Origin: Flavobacteriaceae bacterium
GTDB lineage: Bacteria; Bacteroidota; Bacteroidia; Flavobacteriales; Flavobacteriaceae
Direction: 5' to 3'
Length of the DNA stretch: 64,000 nucleotides
Assembly: GCA_026709415.1 (NCBI GenBank)
Contig: JAPOSZ010000034.1
Location: 110,179-174,178, forward strand
Part shown: piece by piece, positions 35,205 through 45,262 of the stretch
Numbering within the stretch: position 1 is the first letter of the stretch
How the letters are laid out: each line of letters opens with the position of its first letter
Position numbers and translations under genes: made by a program
The notes under the pieces: generated by a model
The model's database searches: none
Seen by the model: only the letters and a program-made list of their open reading frames with translations
Told to the model about the DNA's origin: nothing

Positions 35205-36776
35205 CTAAAGAAATTTAAAATGATAGCTTAAGAAAAGACCAAAAGGTTTCTTTTCCAATTGATATGAAAAGGGATTTCCTTGTGAATCGTAGTAATTAGT
35301 GTAGAACTGATGGTTTGTAGTTCTAGAGTCTACAATCATAGCCGCATTGATTTGATGTGGTCCGAATTTATAGCCTAAACCAGCTGTAAATCCTTGATTT
35401 GGTTCATTTGAGAAATTGGCAAAAGGAGAAGACTCACTAAAGTAACCGCCTCTTAAACTGAACCGACTCAACTGAATCTCACCTCCAACTCTTAATATTG
35501 AATGAGTTTGGAAGTAGGTGTTTATCAATTGATTGGTGACACTAAATGCATCAGAATTCGGAAATTCTGGATCAGAAAATTTAGAATTTTGTAGTGGTTG
35601 CAGGCTATAATCAACAGAGATCAACCCTCTTTGACCAAATACAAAAGCTGCACCAAGAGAATACTTTGCAGCAATTCTTAGAGTATGTGGTGGGTAGATA
35701 TTCAAAATGTTGGGATCAATAGGATCAAGGAGTTCATCGTTGACTACAATTTCATTTTGGACGAATTGACTGGTTTCATCTTCAAAATCAATCCATTTGG
35801 GTGTTTCATAGGTCAACCCAACTCTCAAAAAATCAGATAATTTGGCTAAGGCCCCTATTTGGAAAGAATAACCGATACCTAAGGTAGAAAAGTTGTTGAC
35901 AAAATTGATTTCTGAATATGGTGAATTAACATCATGGCCCGTTTCCAAATAATCACTGATTTCTTTATATCGAAACCAATCAATATTAATATTGGCACCA
36001 AAATAATAACGATTTTGCAATTCAAATGCAAAATTTAAAGTCATTTGATGATTAATCCCACTTTGGTTGTAGATAAATTCTTGTTCTAATGGAACTTGTT
36101 GATACTCTGACAAAGCCGATACATATTCGGTACTATTGGGGGTATCTTCAATAGATTCAATCAAATAAGATTGAAATCCTAATAAAGATTGCTGTGCAGA
36201 ATACCCAACATCTTCACCTAAATCACCATATCTGCCTGATAAATCTTCATCTTTTCTGAGAATTAATTCATCTAATTTAATTCTTGATCCATTGGCATGA
36301 TTCACGAAATATGAATCGATTCCAATAGTATTTTCTCCGTTGACAACAAAATCATTTTTGTAATAATTCCTTCCACTGTAAAAAATACCAATTGTGAACT
36401 TGTTGCTGCGGTTGTTTTGACTATAAGTCATCGATTCTAATGGGAAAATAAAAGAGGCCTGGCCCAAACTAAAAACATCAGATTCATCACCTGTCATGGT
36501 CGTTGCCGTATTCCCATAAATGGATTTGGTGTTTTTATTGTCATAAAATAGCGTCCCTTGAAACTCACCGTTCAAATAAATGGCACTGCCTGCAGGATTG
36601 GAAATAACTCCAGAAGGATCACCTCCCAATGCTTGAAACGCACCTCCCATAGCCACGAAACGCGCTGATCCACTGAGTGGTGATTGAGAAAATGTAAAAA
36701 CATCATTGACGTTTTGTGCATTTAGCAACACGCCCCCAGCTATCAAATTTGCAGCAAAAATCAGAAAGTATCTCAT
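35205..36776 (-). CDS. OmpP1/FadL-family outer-membrane transport protein
   Basis: The 523-residue beta-barrel protein has a signal peptide (MRYFLIFAANLIAGGVLLNAQ), a family N-terminal plug region (SARFVAMGGAFQALGGDPSG, then VISNPAG), alternating amphipathic strands, and a C-terminal strand ending in aromatic residues (FGLFLSYHFKFL). FadL-type barrels import hydrophobic compounds. I choose ATG 36776, as the five codons before it spoil the signal peptide. It lies about 30 bp after a Ser/Arg-rich lipoprotein gene on the same strand and is probably co-transcribed with it. Confidence 0.88.
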   Translation of the reverse strand: MRYFLIFAANLIAGGVLLNAQNVNDVFTFSQSPLSGSARFVAMGGAFQALGGDPSGVISNPAGSAIYLNGEFQGTLFYDNKNTKSIYGNTATTMTGDESDVFSLGQASFIFPLESMTYSQNNRSNKFTIGIFYSGRNYYKNDFVVNGENTIGIDSYFVNHANGSRIKLDELILRKDEDLSGRYGDLGEDVGYSAQQSLLGFQSYLIESIEDTPNSTEYVSALSEYQQVPLEQEFIYNQSGINHQMTLNFAFELQNRYYFGANINIDWFRYKEISDYLETGHDVNSPYSEINFVNNFSTLGIGYSFQIGALAKLSDFLRVGLTYETPKWIDFEDETSQFVQNEIVVNDELLDPIDPNILNIYPPHTLRIAAKYSLGAAFVFGQRGLISVDYSLQPLQNSKFSDPEFPNSDAFSVTNQLINTYFQTHSILRVGGEIQLSRFSLRGGYFSESSPFANFSNEPNQGFTAGLGYKFGPHQINAAMIVDSRTTNHQFYTNYYDSQGNPFSYQLEKKPFGLFLSYHFKFL

Positions 36777-36808
36777 GGCTCTACCATCCATTGATTACCG
36801 TTTTTTAA

Positions 36809-38272
36809 TCAGTTTCTTCGTCCAGAAGAAGATGACCTTCCTCTAGAATTTGAAGAAGACGATCTAGAACTACTATATGTTGACCGACTTGATTGACTTC
36901 TTGAAACACTATTGGACCTGGAAGAACTTTTAAATGAAGCGTTACTGGATTGATAATTTCTTGAGGTTTTTGGCTGAGAATATCGACGTTGAGCTTGGGT
37001 TGCATGACTATTTGATCTAGTATAGCTAGAACTAGATGGGGATCTATGCTTAGATTGCCTTGATTTTGTAGCAGCGGTCGACGGTTGTGAGTCAATTCGT
37101 TTTACGGAAGAGGATGATCTTCGATTTGATTGAACATTGGCTTGATAATTTCGTGTTGTCCTAGGTTGAATGTATCTAGTATTTGAACTAAGGCTTGATT
37201 TTCTTTGAGAATTTACTGAAGAATTTGGCGTATTTCTTGATGACGAAACTTGATAACGAGGGGTATTCACACGGCTTTTTCTTTGAATATTTTGACGGAC
37301 ATCACTTGAATTGGTTGATCCAGATCGCGTACTTGAGGTAATGGCGTTGGTCCTATTTGAATTTCCTTGAGATGTTGTCACCTCTGAACTAGCGGATCCT
37401 GATCGTGTCAATATGGGATTTGGTGAACCATAGTATCTTGGTGTTACCAAAGAAGATTGCAAACGAGAAAAAGCCAGTTGTGTCGATATAGAATTTGGAA
37501 CTGAAGATGTGTTTTTGGGCTCTTTAGCTTTTCTGGTTTTTCTGTTTTGAGATTCACTGGGTTGAACCGGTTGGTTTCTTCGGTTTCTCACATAAGAAAC
37601 CCCTGCATATCCTTCAGTTCGATAATTTCGGTATGCTACTGGATACCCCCATCCATGTCCGTAATAGGGATATGGATTCCAAAATCTATAGGGACTCGGC
37701 GACCAATAATTTGAGTATCCATACTCATACCCCAAATAGGGATTAAAAGCAAAAATAGGGGAGTGCCAGCGATGACTCCATGGATGATAAAAACGATGCC
37801 AAGAATGATAAAATCTTCTATTGTAGGGAAAGAAAAATCGATTTCCGTATCCATAATAGGGACGGAATCCAAACCCCCAAGGTCGATCATAAAAGCCAAA
37901 TTCATAATCGAATGGGTGATAATCATTGATAATGATCCTAGTGGTGGACTTCGTTTGACCCCAAGGTCCATAAGTCTGATAATCTTGGGAGGCAGCATAA
38001 TCTTCTAAGTCAACATGTAACGAATCACGAGATAGCGCTTGATCATACTGGGAGAAAGATTCTTGTTCTGAAAGATTATTAAAGTAATTTTTATAAAACG
38101 AAGATTTAGTTCTTTTAGGGGTATGGGTATGCTGGATTTCAACTTGACGATATCCATAAATGCCATCAGCAGGCACACTAGCGTAATATCCACTGCATCC
38201 TCCCAATACAAAACCTAGTAATACAATGATTCGAAACACTGATTTTGATTTTAATAAAACTATTGTTTTCAT
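36809..38272 (-). CDS. Low-complexity Tyr/Ser/Arg-rich lipoprotein
   Basis: The 487-residue protein starts with a lipoprotein signal (IIVLLGFVLGGCSGYYAS, lipobox LGGC). The middle is rich in Tyr, Trp, Phe, His and Pro (HSWHRFYHPWSHRW, PYPYYGHGWGYP), and the C-terminal 250 residues are highly biased to Ser, Arg, Asn and Gln, ending SSSGRRN. No catalytic motif is seen. The organisation suggests a surface-exposed or periplasmic disordered tail anchored by lipid. Adjacent to the FadL-like gene. Function unknown. Confidence 0.82.
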   Translation of the reverse strand: MKTIVLLKSKSVFRIIVLLGFVLGGCSGYYASVPADGIYGYRQVEIQHTHTPKRTKSSFYKNYFNNLSEQESFSQYDQALSRDSLHVDLEDYAASQDYQTYGPWGQTKSTTRIIINDYHPFDYEFGFYDRPWGFGFRPYYGYGNRFFFPYNRRFYHSWHRFYHPWSHRWHSPIFAFNPYLGYEYGYSNYWSPSPYRFWNPYPYYGHGWGYPVAYRNYRTEGYAGVSYVRNRRNQPVQPSESQNRKTRKAKEPKNTSSVPNSISTQLAFSRLQSSLVTPRYYGSPNPILTRSGSASSEVTTSQGNSNRTNAITSSTRSGSTNSSDVRQNIQRKSRVNTPRYQVSSSRNTPNSSVNSQRKSSLSSNTRYIQPRTTRNYQANVQSNRRSSSSVKRIDSQPSTAATKSRQSKHRSPSSSSYTRSNSHATQAQRRYSQPKTSRNYQSSNASFKSSSRSNSVSRSQSSRSTYSSSRSSSSNSRGRSSSSGRRN

Positions 38273-38361
38273 CTTTAGGGAGAATTTAGTGAATTATTGA
38301 ATAATTAAATTTGTCGAAGCCATATGGTTTAAAATATTTCAAAAGTTATGCCAAAGTTATT

Positions 38362-39840
38362 ATGTCGAAAAGTTTAACACCAAGGTCGCAAGATTATTCT
38401 AAATGGTACCATGACTTAATTGTCAAGGCAAATCTGGCTGAAAACTCCGCTGTGCGTGGTTGTATGATTATAAAACCAAATGGGTTTTCGATTTGGGAAA
38501 AGATGCAAGCACAGCTTGATAAGATGTTTAAGGCCACCGGGCATCAAAATGCATATTTCCCTCTTTTCGTTCCTAAATCATTATTTGAAGCCGAAGAAAA
38601 AAATGCTGAAGGATTTGCCAAAGAATGTGCCATTGTCACGCATTACAGACTAAAAAACAATCCGACGACAAAAGGGAAGCTCATGGTTGATCCCGAATCA
38701 AAGCTCGAAGAAGAACTGATTGTAAGACCAACTAGTGAAGCTATTATTTGGAATACCTATAAGAATTGGATACAATCTTATCGCGATTTACCCATTTTAT
38801 TAAACCAATGGTCTAACGTTGTGCGTTGGGAAATGCGTACTAGATTATTTTTACGTACCTCCGAGTTTTTATGGCAAGAAGGACACACCGCCCATGCTTC
38901 AAAACAAGAAGCGTTAAAAGAGGCACAACTTATGAATGAGATTTATGCTGACTTTGCTGAAAATTATATGGCTATCCCCGTATTACAGGGCACTAAATCT
39001 GAAAGCGAAAAATTTGCTGGAGCGGAAATAACCTATTGCATTGAAGCATTGATGCAAGATGGGAAAGCTCTTCAAGCCGGCACTTCTCATTTTTTAGGTC
39101 AAAATTTCGCCAAAGCTTTTGATGTGAAGTTTGCAACAAAATCGGGAACTCTCGATTACGTTTGGGCCACTTCTTGGGGTGTTTCAACCCGATTGATGGG
39201 TGCACTGGTCATGACCCATGGCGATGATCAAGGATTGGTATTGCCTCCCAATTTAGCCCCCATTCAAATCGTAATCATTCCAATCTATAAAAATCAAGAA
39301 GAACTGCAAAGGATTTCTGAGCTGGCCAACCAGATGGTTGATCAGTTTAGCAGTAAACAATATCGTATTAAATACGATGATCGAAAAAATCAAAAACCAG
39401 GCTTTAAATTTCATCAGTATGAACTTGAAGGTGTTCCGCTCCGGATTTCATTGGGCCCTCGCGATCTTGAAAAAAATCAAGTCGAAATCAGTTATCGGTT
39501 GACTTTAGAAAAAGAACTCATACCCGTTGATCAATTGATCCCCTATGTTGAAAAAAAGCTTTCTTCAATGCAAAAAGAGATGTTTCAAAAAGCTTTAAAA
39601 TTTCAACGTGATAATACTTTTGAAGCCAATTCTTTTGATACATTTCAAGACATATTGAATCAAAAAGGCGGTTTTGTTTTGGCTCATTGGGATGGTAGAG
39701 AGGAAACAGAAAAAGAAATTCAAGCCAAGACAAAAGCTTCGATAAGATGCATTCCAAAAAATCAGACGGTAGAAAAAGGAACATGCATTCTTAGTGGGAA
39801 ACCATCCAATGGAAGGGTTGTGTTTGCAAGAGCTTATTAG
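38362..39840 (+). CDS. proS: Prolyl-tRNA synthetase (short, class IIa)
   Basis: Class II synthetase of 492 residues, the short eukaryote/archaeal-like form common in Bacteroidota. Motif 2 region [34 protein letters not shown], and the C-terminal anticodon-binding and zinc-like domain are present. The start at 38362 ([19 protein letters not shown]) is preferred: an upstream TTG at 38311 falls inside a -7 box TAAATTTG (38306-38313) that probably drives this gene. Confidence 0.95.
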   Translation: MSKSLTPRSQDYSKWYHDLIVKANLAENSAVRGCMIIKPNGFSIWEKMQAQLDKMFKATGHQNAYFPLFVPKSLFEAEEKNAEGFAKECAIVTHYRLKNNPTTKGKLMVDPESKLEEELIVRPTSEAIIWNTYKNWIQSYRDLPILLNQWSNVVRWEMRTRLFLRTSEFLWQEGHTAHASKQEALKEAQLMNEIYADFAENYMAIPVLQGTKSESEKFAGAEITYCIEALMQDGKALQAGTSHFLGQNFAKAFDVKFATKSGTLDYVWATSWGVSTRLMGALVMTHGDDQGLVLPPNLAPIQIVIIPIYKNQEELQRISELANQMVDQFSSKQYRIKYDDRKNQKPGFKFHQYELEGVPLRISLGPRDLEKNQVEISYRLTLEKELIPVDQLIPYVEKKLSSMQKEMFQKALKFQRDNTFEANSFDTFQDILNQKGGFVLAHWDGREETEKEIQAKTKASIRCIPKNQTVEKGTCILSGKPSNGRVVFARAY

Positions 39841-39842
39841 GA

Positions 39843-40556
39843 TTAATGAAATTCTCTAATGGTTCTGTGATGGGTAATTAAATCTTTGTATATCAATTTT
39901 TTATTTTCTCTATTGACCGATAGTGAGGTGATGCTAATGGTTTGAATCGGAAATTGTTGTTGATAGGAATGAAAATTGGTGCTTTTAAAAGGTTGCACGA
40001 ATTGAGTTTCATGCATTTTGAAGACGGCATCTTGATTGATTTCTTGGTTTTGTTTTAACCCATCTTGGAAAATTTTTAGGTTGTTGGTATGTTTTTCTGA
40101 ATTATAAAGTGATAACGAACTCCAAATTTGTTCCTTCTGACTATCGACTTTTTTTGTAATGAGGTGTTGGCCATCCCAATAATAGACTAAAAATTGAATA
40201 TCCGATGATTTATAATCCACCAATAGGTATTCAAATGGGGCTAAACCTTGAAAATGATAGGCTGTGAGTTTTCCATTAAAATGTCTTCTAGTCAGATGAT
40301 TGCGTAAAAATACGCCTCTAGATAAAGAGCTTTTTTTATCATGGGGGTGTTGTGCATTTAAAACACATCCGATTTTTAATTGACTACAATTCACGCCAAA
40401 CCATGTCCCTCCAGCAACTTTATCTCTTGGGTAAATTAAAGTCTGATTATAAGAGTAATAATAATCAGGAGCTACCGTCGGACGATTGGGGTTTTCATCT
40501 CGATTTGATGTCAGTATAAATCCAGTTTTAGTTGGCACATAGGTTACGATGCACAT
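39843..40556 (-). CDS. NRDE (TANGO2)-family protein
   Basis: The 237-residue protein starts MCIVTYVP and has the namesake TSNRDENPNRP motif, GGTWFGVN and VLNAQHPHDK typical of the NRDE/TANGO2 family. N-terminal Cys2 is conserved. Eukaryotic TANGO2 relatives have been linked to haem and lipid handling; the bacterial role is unclear. It is the last gene of a five-gene operon and overlaps the DinB-like gene by 13 bp. Confidence 0.88.
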   Translation of the reverse strand: MCIVTYVPTKTGFILTSNRDENPNRPTVAPDYYYSYNQTLIYPRDKVAGGTWFGVNCSQLKIGCVLNAQHPHDKKSSLSRGVFLRNHLTRRHFNGKLTAYHFQGLAPFEYLLVDYKSSDIQFLVYYWDGQHLITKKVDSQKEQIWSSLSLYNSEKHTNNLKIFQDGLKQNQEINQDAVFKMHETQFVQPFKSTNFHSYQQQFPIQTISITSLSVNRENKKLIYKDLITHHRTIREFH

Positions 40557-41050
40557 TGTTCACGATAGGTTTGGGTAGAAAACGCAACACCAAAGTTTTT
40601 ATCCACTAAATGATCCAGTTCATTGGCTTTTAAACCGATTTTAATAATACTCTGGTGGTGAATGCAGTGATCCAAGCAAAAGGCTAGTTCTCGATCTAAA
40701 TTGGTAGCAATCCCATCGGCTTCAACAATGCACTCTAGTTGAAGATTTAAATTAATTTTCTCAGGATCGGATAAATTTTGTAGACAAGTGATTATTTCAT
40801 CGATTGCTTGGACGCCGGCTGATGGGGTATTTTCTAAAATTTTATCGCGAGGTCTTAAATCATAATTAACCACATCGTCTTTTCTAAAAAATAGGCAACA
40901 TCTATAAAATTCTATGATGTGTCGAAAATGTTCACCGATTGAAGCATCGTAAAGCAAATCACTTTTCATAGTAAAATCTTCAACTGAAATATTAGATAAC
41001 AAACTTTTGAGTTGTGTCAAAACGATATGATGAGGTTCAAAATTTTTCAT
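40544..41050 (-). CDS. DinB-like four-helix protein
   Basis: The 168-residue helical protein matches the DinB superfamily by its spaced metal-binding histidines: SIGEHFRHIIEFY and FCLDHCIHHQSIIKIG. These proteins are predicted metalloenzymes, some being thiol transferases, but the substrate is unknown. It overlaps the ATP-grasp gene by 4 bp and the NRDE gene by 13 bp, so it is tightly coupled to both. Confidence 0.8.
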   Translation of the reverse strand: MKNFEPHHIVLTQLKSLLSNISVEDFTMKSDLLYDASIGEHFRHIIEFYRCCLFFRKDDVVNYDLRPRDKILENTPSAGVQAIDEIITCLQNLSDPEKINLNLQLECIVEADGIATNLDRELAFCLDHCIHHQSIIKIGLKANELDHLVDKNFGVAFSTQTYREQCAS

Positions 41051-42093
41051 GCTTTAATAATATTATGTTGTTCTTTTTTATTTCTAAAATCGATGATCCC
41101 CTGAACAAAACTATTGATTGAAACGGGTGGAGAATGTTTGATTTGGTGTACACTTAGACGATGAATAATACGCATGTGTTTGAATATTTCTTTATAGGCA
41201 TTAACCAATCCAAATTTGGGCGAATAGATATGAATCGGTTCGGAATTTACGCCATTGATTTCTAAAATCTTTATGCCCTCATCGTTTTTAAAACTATTCC
41301 AACTATTAATACGTAAATCAAATCGACCATAATCAAAATTTGGAATCATAGAAGCTTTTTGATCAATCCATTGCATCATTTGATCAGAGTACAAGTGATT
41401 TCCATTTAAAAATGTAGTTCCCAAATTATGATTCCCAATGGGTTCGACTATAATTTTTTCGCCACGTTTTAAAACTTGGTTCCAACGGTTTTTAAATCTT
41501 TTTTCTATCTGTTTTTTTCTCCTGCTAATTCTGGGGTTTTTTAAAACCAATTTTCCAAGAGTCAATTGACCATCCCCTTGAATAGTACAAAACTTTTTTA
41601 ATCCAATGGAAGTGATATTTCCTTTTCCATCGATATCTTTATAGTAGAGTATCCCTATTTCAATGGGATAATCGATATATTCTTGAAGAATAAAAGTTTG
41701 GTAGGGAACTTCTTTAAAATATTGTGAAAGTTGTTGCTCATTTTGGATTTTCGAAACTGATTTACCTCTTTCTCCGATATCTGGTTTTACTATAATGGGG
41801 TAGTCCATGTGATGAATTTTTAACTGTTTTATAATTTCAGTTAATGGCATATGACGGTTAACGACACATGAAACGGGTACATTTTCCTTCGGTAAATATT
41901 TTAAATATCCATATTTAGAACTCAAAAAAGCCCCTCCAAAATTCATACATCGATTTATGGAGGTAAAATAAAGTAGCGATCGAGCCTTTATACCTAAAAT
42001 GAGCCAATAAAAAAGGGCCGGCAAATAAAAAACCCATAAAGGCCAGTACTCATAATAATAGATTCTTTGAAAAAAGACTGAAAGTCTTGACAT
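41047..42093 (-). CDS. Membrane-associated ATP-grasp protein
   Basis: The 348-residue protein has an N-terminal hydrophobic segment (WVFYLPALFYWLILGI) and an ATP-grasp domain: YPIIVKPDIGERGKSVSKI, FILQEYIDYPIEIGILYY, and the metal-binding end FDLRINSW...IKILEINGVNSEP. ATP-grasp enzymes ligate carboxylates to amines or thiols; the acceptor here is unknown, though it resembles D-Ala-D-Ala ligase-like sequences. It overlaps the DinB gene by 4 bp. Alternative: a tubulin-tyrosine-ligase-like or glutamate ligase-like enzyme. Confidence 0.82.
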   Translation of the reverse strand: MSRLSVFFQRIYYYEYWPLWVFYLPALFYWLILGIKARSLLYFTSINRCMNFGGAFLSSKYGYLKYLPKENVPVSCVVNRHMPLTEIIKQLKIHHMDYPIIVKPDIGERGKSVSKIQNEQQLSQYFKEVPYQTFILQEYIDYPIEIGILYYKDIDGKGNITSIGLKKFCTIQGDGQLTLGKLVLKNPRISRRKKQIEKRFKNRWNQVLKRGEKIIVEPIGNHNLGTTFLNGNHLYSDQMMQWIDQKASMIPNFDYGRFDLRINSWNSFKNDEGIKILEINGVNSEPIHIYSPKFGLVNAYKEIFKHMRIIHRLSVHQIKHSPPVSINSFVQGIIDFRNKKEQHNIIKA

Positions 42094-42100
42094 AAAGAAT

Positions 42101-42529
42101 CTACCGCTTTAGTGTAATGACTTCTTTAAGTAAGACCCAACATGAAACATGGAGTTTTTGCGAAATGATATAAAAGGTCAGTTTACTGAGTACCAAAGCA
42201 ATTATGGCCATGATAAAAAGCTCACCATGATCTGATTGATCGTTCCATTTAACAACAATGCCAACGTCTGTAAATAAATGGGTTAATACGGCCCCTATCA
42301 TGAGACCGATCGATAAAAACAATCCCTTCAACACCGTTTGAGGCACTAAAACCAATAGGCCAGTTATTAGTTCAATGATGCCCAATAAGACCCGTCCCCA
42401 CGGCTCGACACCCAAGGTTGAAAAAATATGAACGGCTTCTGGATGAGCGGTAAATTTAAAATACAAAGATTGTATCAATATAGCGGCAATGGCTACTCTG
42501 AGAATATAAAGCCAATGAGGAAGTTTCAT
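42101..42529 (-). CDS. DoxX-family membrane protein
   Basis: The 142-residue protein has four hydrophobic helices and the DoxX-like start LPHWLYILRVAIAAILIQSL, then FKFTAHPEA, GVEPWGRVLLGIIELITGLL. The family includes quinone-linked or redox-related membrane proteins, with unknown roles in most cases. It is separated by 7 bp from the ATP-grasp gene and 16 bp from the YHS gene in one operon. Confidence 0.85.
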   Translation of the reverse strand: MKLPHWLYILRVAIAAILIQSLYFKFTAHPEAVHIFSTLGVEPWGRVLLGIIELITGLLVLVPQTVLKGLFLSIGLMIGAVLTHLFTDVGIVVKWNDQSDHGELFIMAIIALVLSKLTFYIISQKLHVSCWVLLKEVITLKR

Positions 42530-42545
42530 AATCTATGTGTCAAAA

Positions 42546-43022
42546 TTAATTCGATGAGTTTTCGGTCAATTTAGCCCACTCTTTATCTGCTTGTGATTTT
42601 AATTCAGCCGTATTTTTTTGCCATCGCTTCAGGGTATCCGTTCCCCCTTTTTTGTAGAACAAGTACAATTTTCCGTTTTCTATGGAATATGCTTTTGGAT
42701 TGACACTGACTTTTTCGCCCTTTCTCCCCATCGCATAGGCACACCACCCACCATATTGTGGGGTATATTTCAAAGGAGATTGTTCAAAGATATCTTTGTT
42801 TTTTTGGCTAGTAAAAAGATAGGTTACCCCCTGAAACGTAGAAGTTATATTCTGATCTCCTTCTAATGCTTGATCTTCCGTAAAATAAGCTACAACATCA
42901 TAACCACTAGCAGCGACATTCTCTTTATCGGTATTATACATGTTATCTTTTTTCTTTTGAGAATAGGTTGAATTTACCAAGCATAACAAAAGCATAACTG
43001 AAATCACATAAAGGCTATTCAT
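42546..43022 (-). CDS. Secreted YHS-domain protein
   Basis: The 158-residue protein has a signal peptide (MNSLYVISVMLLLCLVNSTYS) and a YHS-like metal-binding domain: AASGYDVVAYFTEDQALEGD, then TYLFTSQKNKDIFEQ, PQYGGWCAYAMGRKGEKVSV. The domain is linked to metal (often copper) handling. ATG 43022 is chosen because the upstream 34 in-frame codons overlap the tRNA-Glu promoter region and are not signal-like. First gene of the operon YHS-DoxX-ATP-grasp-DinB-NRDE. Confidence 0.85.
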   Translation of the reverse strand: MNSLYVISVMLLLCLVNSTYSQKKKDNMYNTDKENVAASGYDVVAYFTEDQALEGDQNITSTFQGVTYLFTSQKNKDIFEQSPLKYTPQYGGWCAYAMGRKGEKVSVNPKAYSIENGKLYLFYKKGGTDTLKRWQKNTAELKSQADKEWAKLTENSSN

Positions 43023-43085
43023 AAAATTTTTGAGTTGGTTGGCTTGCAAATTAATAAAGTAATACCAATATGGTCCATATTGTGT

Positions 43086-43116
43086 TTTGAAATTTTGAAA
43101 ATACAATGTAGTTTTG
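43086..43116 (+). promoter_or_regulatory. Probable promoter of tRNA-Glu and rpsT
   Basis: TTTG at 43086-43089, exactly 19 bases, then TAGTTTTG at 43109-43116, a full match to the Bacteroidota promoter TTTG-N19-TANNTTTG. It ends 13 bases before the tRNA. Confidence 0.72.
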
Positions 43117-43129
43117 CAAACCAAATTTT

Positions 43130-43201
43130 GGCCCGTTCGTCTATCGGCCAGGACGCCAGGTTTTCATCCTGGAAAGAGGGGTTCGATTCCCCTACGGGCT
43201 A
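43130..43201 (+). tRNA. tRNA-Glu (anticodon TTC)
   Basis: A full cloverleaf is visible: acceptor GGCCCGT with ACGGGCT (G-T at pair 1-72, common in this tRNA), anticodon stem CCAGG/CCTGG with loop TTTTCAT and anticodon TTC, T arm AGGGG-TTCGATT-CCCCT, discriminator A. It directly precedes rpsT by about 22 bp. Confidence 0.95.
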
Positions 43202-43223
43202 CTTATTAACCGAATAATTCATT

Positions 43224-43478
43224 ATGGCGAATCACAAATCAGCACTAAAGCGAATAAGATCTTCTGAAAAGAAAAAACTACAGAATCGATACCAACACAA
43301 AACGGTACGAAATGCCATGAGGGATTTTAAAAAATTAGAAGATAAAAAAACCGCTACCAAACGCTTTTCAGAAATCGTTTCTATGATTGACAAATTGGCA
43401 AAAAATAACGTGATACACCAAAATAAGGCCGCCAATTTAAAATCTAAAATCAATAAACATTTGGCAAGTATTTCATAA
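43224..43478 (+). CDS. rpsT: Small ribosomal subunit protein bS20
   Basis: The 84-residue basic protein starts MANHKSALKRIRSSEKKKLQ and has the family end NKAANLKSKINKHLASI. It follows tRNA-Glu, probably sharing its promoter. Intact. Confidence 0.96.
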   Translation: MANHKSALKRIRSSEKKKLQNRYQHKTVRNAMRDFKKLEDKKTATKRFSEIVSMIDKLAKNNVIHQNKAANLKSKINKHLASIS

Positions 43479-43693
43479 ACTATAGAAATACTGAAACCCC
43501 TTTTACCACCAGTTCAACTCAAACTATAGTTAGATTATTCAGTTGATGGAACCGATGGTTCGGTGCGAGACAACACCTTTAAAGTGACTTTTTTCGCAAC
43601 AGCGAACTGACCTTATTGAGGTGTGTTTTTGAAGTATTTGTGCCTCTCAATTTAAATAGAGAGCGGATTTACTACTGAATAAAAAGTTGTGCA

Positions 43694-45262
43694 TTAGCTG
43701 CCCATCGTAGCAATAAATTCTGAATTGTCTTTAGTTCTTTTAAAACGATCTAACATTAATTCAATGGCTTCAACAGGGGTCATATCGGCCAGCATTTTTC
43801 TTGCAATCCACATTTTACGCAGTAAATTTTCATCAATCAATAAATCTTCTCTTCGCGTGCTTGATGATAATAAATCGATGGCTGGATATAAACGCCGATT
43901 AGCTATTCGACGATCTAATTGAAGTTCCATATTCCCCGTTCCTTTAAATTCTTCAAAAATAACTTCATCCATTTTGGATCCTGTTTCGGTCAACGCCGTC
44001 GCAATGATGGAAAGAGAACCCCCGTTTTCTATATTTCTTGCAGCTCCAAAAAACCGCTTGGGCCTTTGCAATGCATTAGCATCAACACCCCCGCTTAATA
44101 TTTTTCCAGAAGCCGGTTGAACGGTATTGTAGGCTCGAGCTAATCGAGTAATAGAGTCTAATAAAATAACGACATCATGTCCACATTCGACCAATCGTTT
44201 TGTTTTTTCTAAAACGATATTGGCAATTTTGACGTGTCTGCTAGCGGGTTCATCAAAGGTAGAGGCGATCACTTCTCCATTGACATTACGTTGCATATCG
44301 GTGACTTCTTCGGGTCGCTCATCGATTAACAATACAATAAGATAAACTTCAGGATGATTGGCTGCTATGGCATTAGCTATATCTTTTAAAAGCATGGTCT
44401 TACCCGTTTTGGGTTGAGAAACGATCATACCTCTTTGTCCTTTACCGATAGGAGAAAACAAATCCATCATACGAGTTGAAACAGAACAATTGAGTTTTGC
44501 CAATTCAAACTTTTCTTCAGGAAACAATGGAGTCAGATGCTCAAATGCAACACGATCTCTGACTCGCGAAGGAGGCATTCCGTTGATGTACTTTAATTTG
44601 ATAAGAGGAAAATATTTTTCACCAACCTTGGGTGGTCTAACATATCCTAAAACGGTATCACCGGTTTTAAGACCAAATAATCGAATCTGAGATTGACTAA
44701 CATAAATATCATCAGGAGAAGAGAGATAATTAAAGTCTGAAGAACGTAAAAAGCCATACCCTTCATTCACCACTTCTAAGACACCCTCCGCATCAACAAA
44801 CCCTTCAAATTCGTATTTTGAATCTCTGTAATTCGGCTGCTCTACTTTTGGAGTGTTCTTGGGAGTGTCATGTTTATTTGGACCTTCGAATTCAGGCGAG
44901 ATTTGAGACTCTTCACTTTGCTTTCCATTGGGATCATCAGTCGGAGATATCGTTTCCTTTCGGATTTTATTTGGCTTTTCATTTTGAACCCCATTCTCAA
45001 TTGGAGCTCGTGATTTTGGGTTGTTATTAGTAAAAGAGTCCTGGATTTTTACAGACTGATGATTTTTTAATGCTTTTTTTGTTTCGGCATTAGTTTCATC
45101 CATTTCGATATTGGCCAAATCAGGATTTTTTAAAATCTCTTCGGAAATATATTGAATCAAATCCCCTTTACTAGTTTTAGATGTTGAGCTTTTTCCTAGA
45201 CGCTTGGCAATTTGTTTTAATTCTGATAAGGTTTTAGCAGGTAAAGTGATTATTTCAATCAT
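43694..45262 (-). CDS. rho: Transcription termination factor Rho with long N-terminal insert
   Basis: Hexameric RNA-dependent ATPase. An N-terminal helical domain ([16 protein letters not shown]) is followed by about 100 low-complexity residues (rich in N, K, P, E and S), then the RNA-binding OSB fold ([20 protein letters not shown]) and the ATPase core with Walker [36 protein letters not shown] and [20 protein letters not shown]. At 522 residues it exceeds the about 420 of E. coli Rho because of the insert, common in Bacteroidota. A -7-like TATATTTG lies at 45456-45463 (minus strand), implying a leader of roughly 190 nt that could allow autoregulation. Confidence 0.95.
   Translation of the reverse strand: MIEIITLPAKTLSELKQIAKRLGKSSTSKTSKGDLIQYISEEILKNPDLANIEMDETNAETKKALKNHQSVKIQDSFTNNNPKSRAPIENGVQNEKPNKIRKETISPTDDPNGKQSEESQISPEFEGPNKHDTPKNTPKVEQPNYRDSKYEFEGFVDAEGVLEVVNEGYGFLRSSDFNYLSSPDDIYVSQSQIRLFGLKTGDTVLGYVRPPKVGEKYFPLIKLKYINGMPPSRVRDRVAFEHLTPLFPEEKFELAKLNCSVSTRMMDLFSPIGKGQRGMIVSQPKTGKTMLLKDIANAIAANHPEVYLIVLLIDERPEEVTDMQRNVNGEVIASTFDEPASRHVKIANIVLEKTKRLVECGHDVVILLDSITRLARAYNTVQPASGKILSGGVDANALQRPKRFFGAARNIENGGSLSIIATALTETGSKMDEVIFEEFKGTGNMELQLDRRIANRRLYPAIDLLSSSTRREDLLIDENLLRKMWIARKMLADMTPVEAIELMLDRFKRTKDNSEFIATMGS

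Noticed and set aside
36809..38272. Frames in other registers across the low-complexity lipoprotein gene
   Set aside because: They are shadows caused by codon bias of Ser/Arg/Tyr-rich coding sequence.
38311..38361. Upstream TTG start for proS
   Set aside because: It falls within the -7 box; the family N-terminus begins at 38362.
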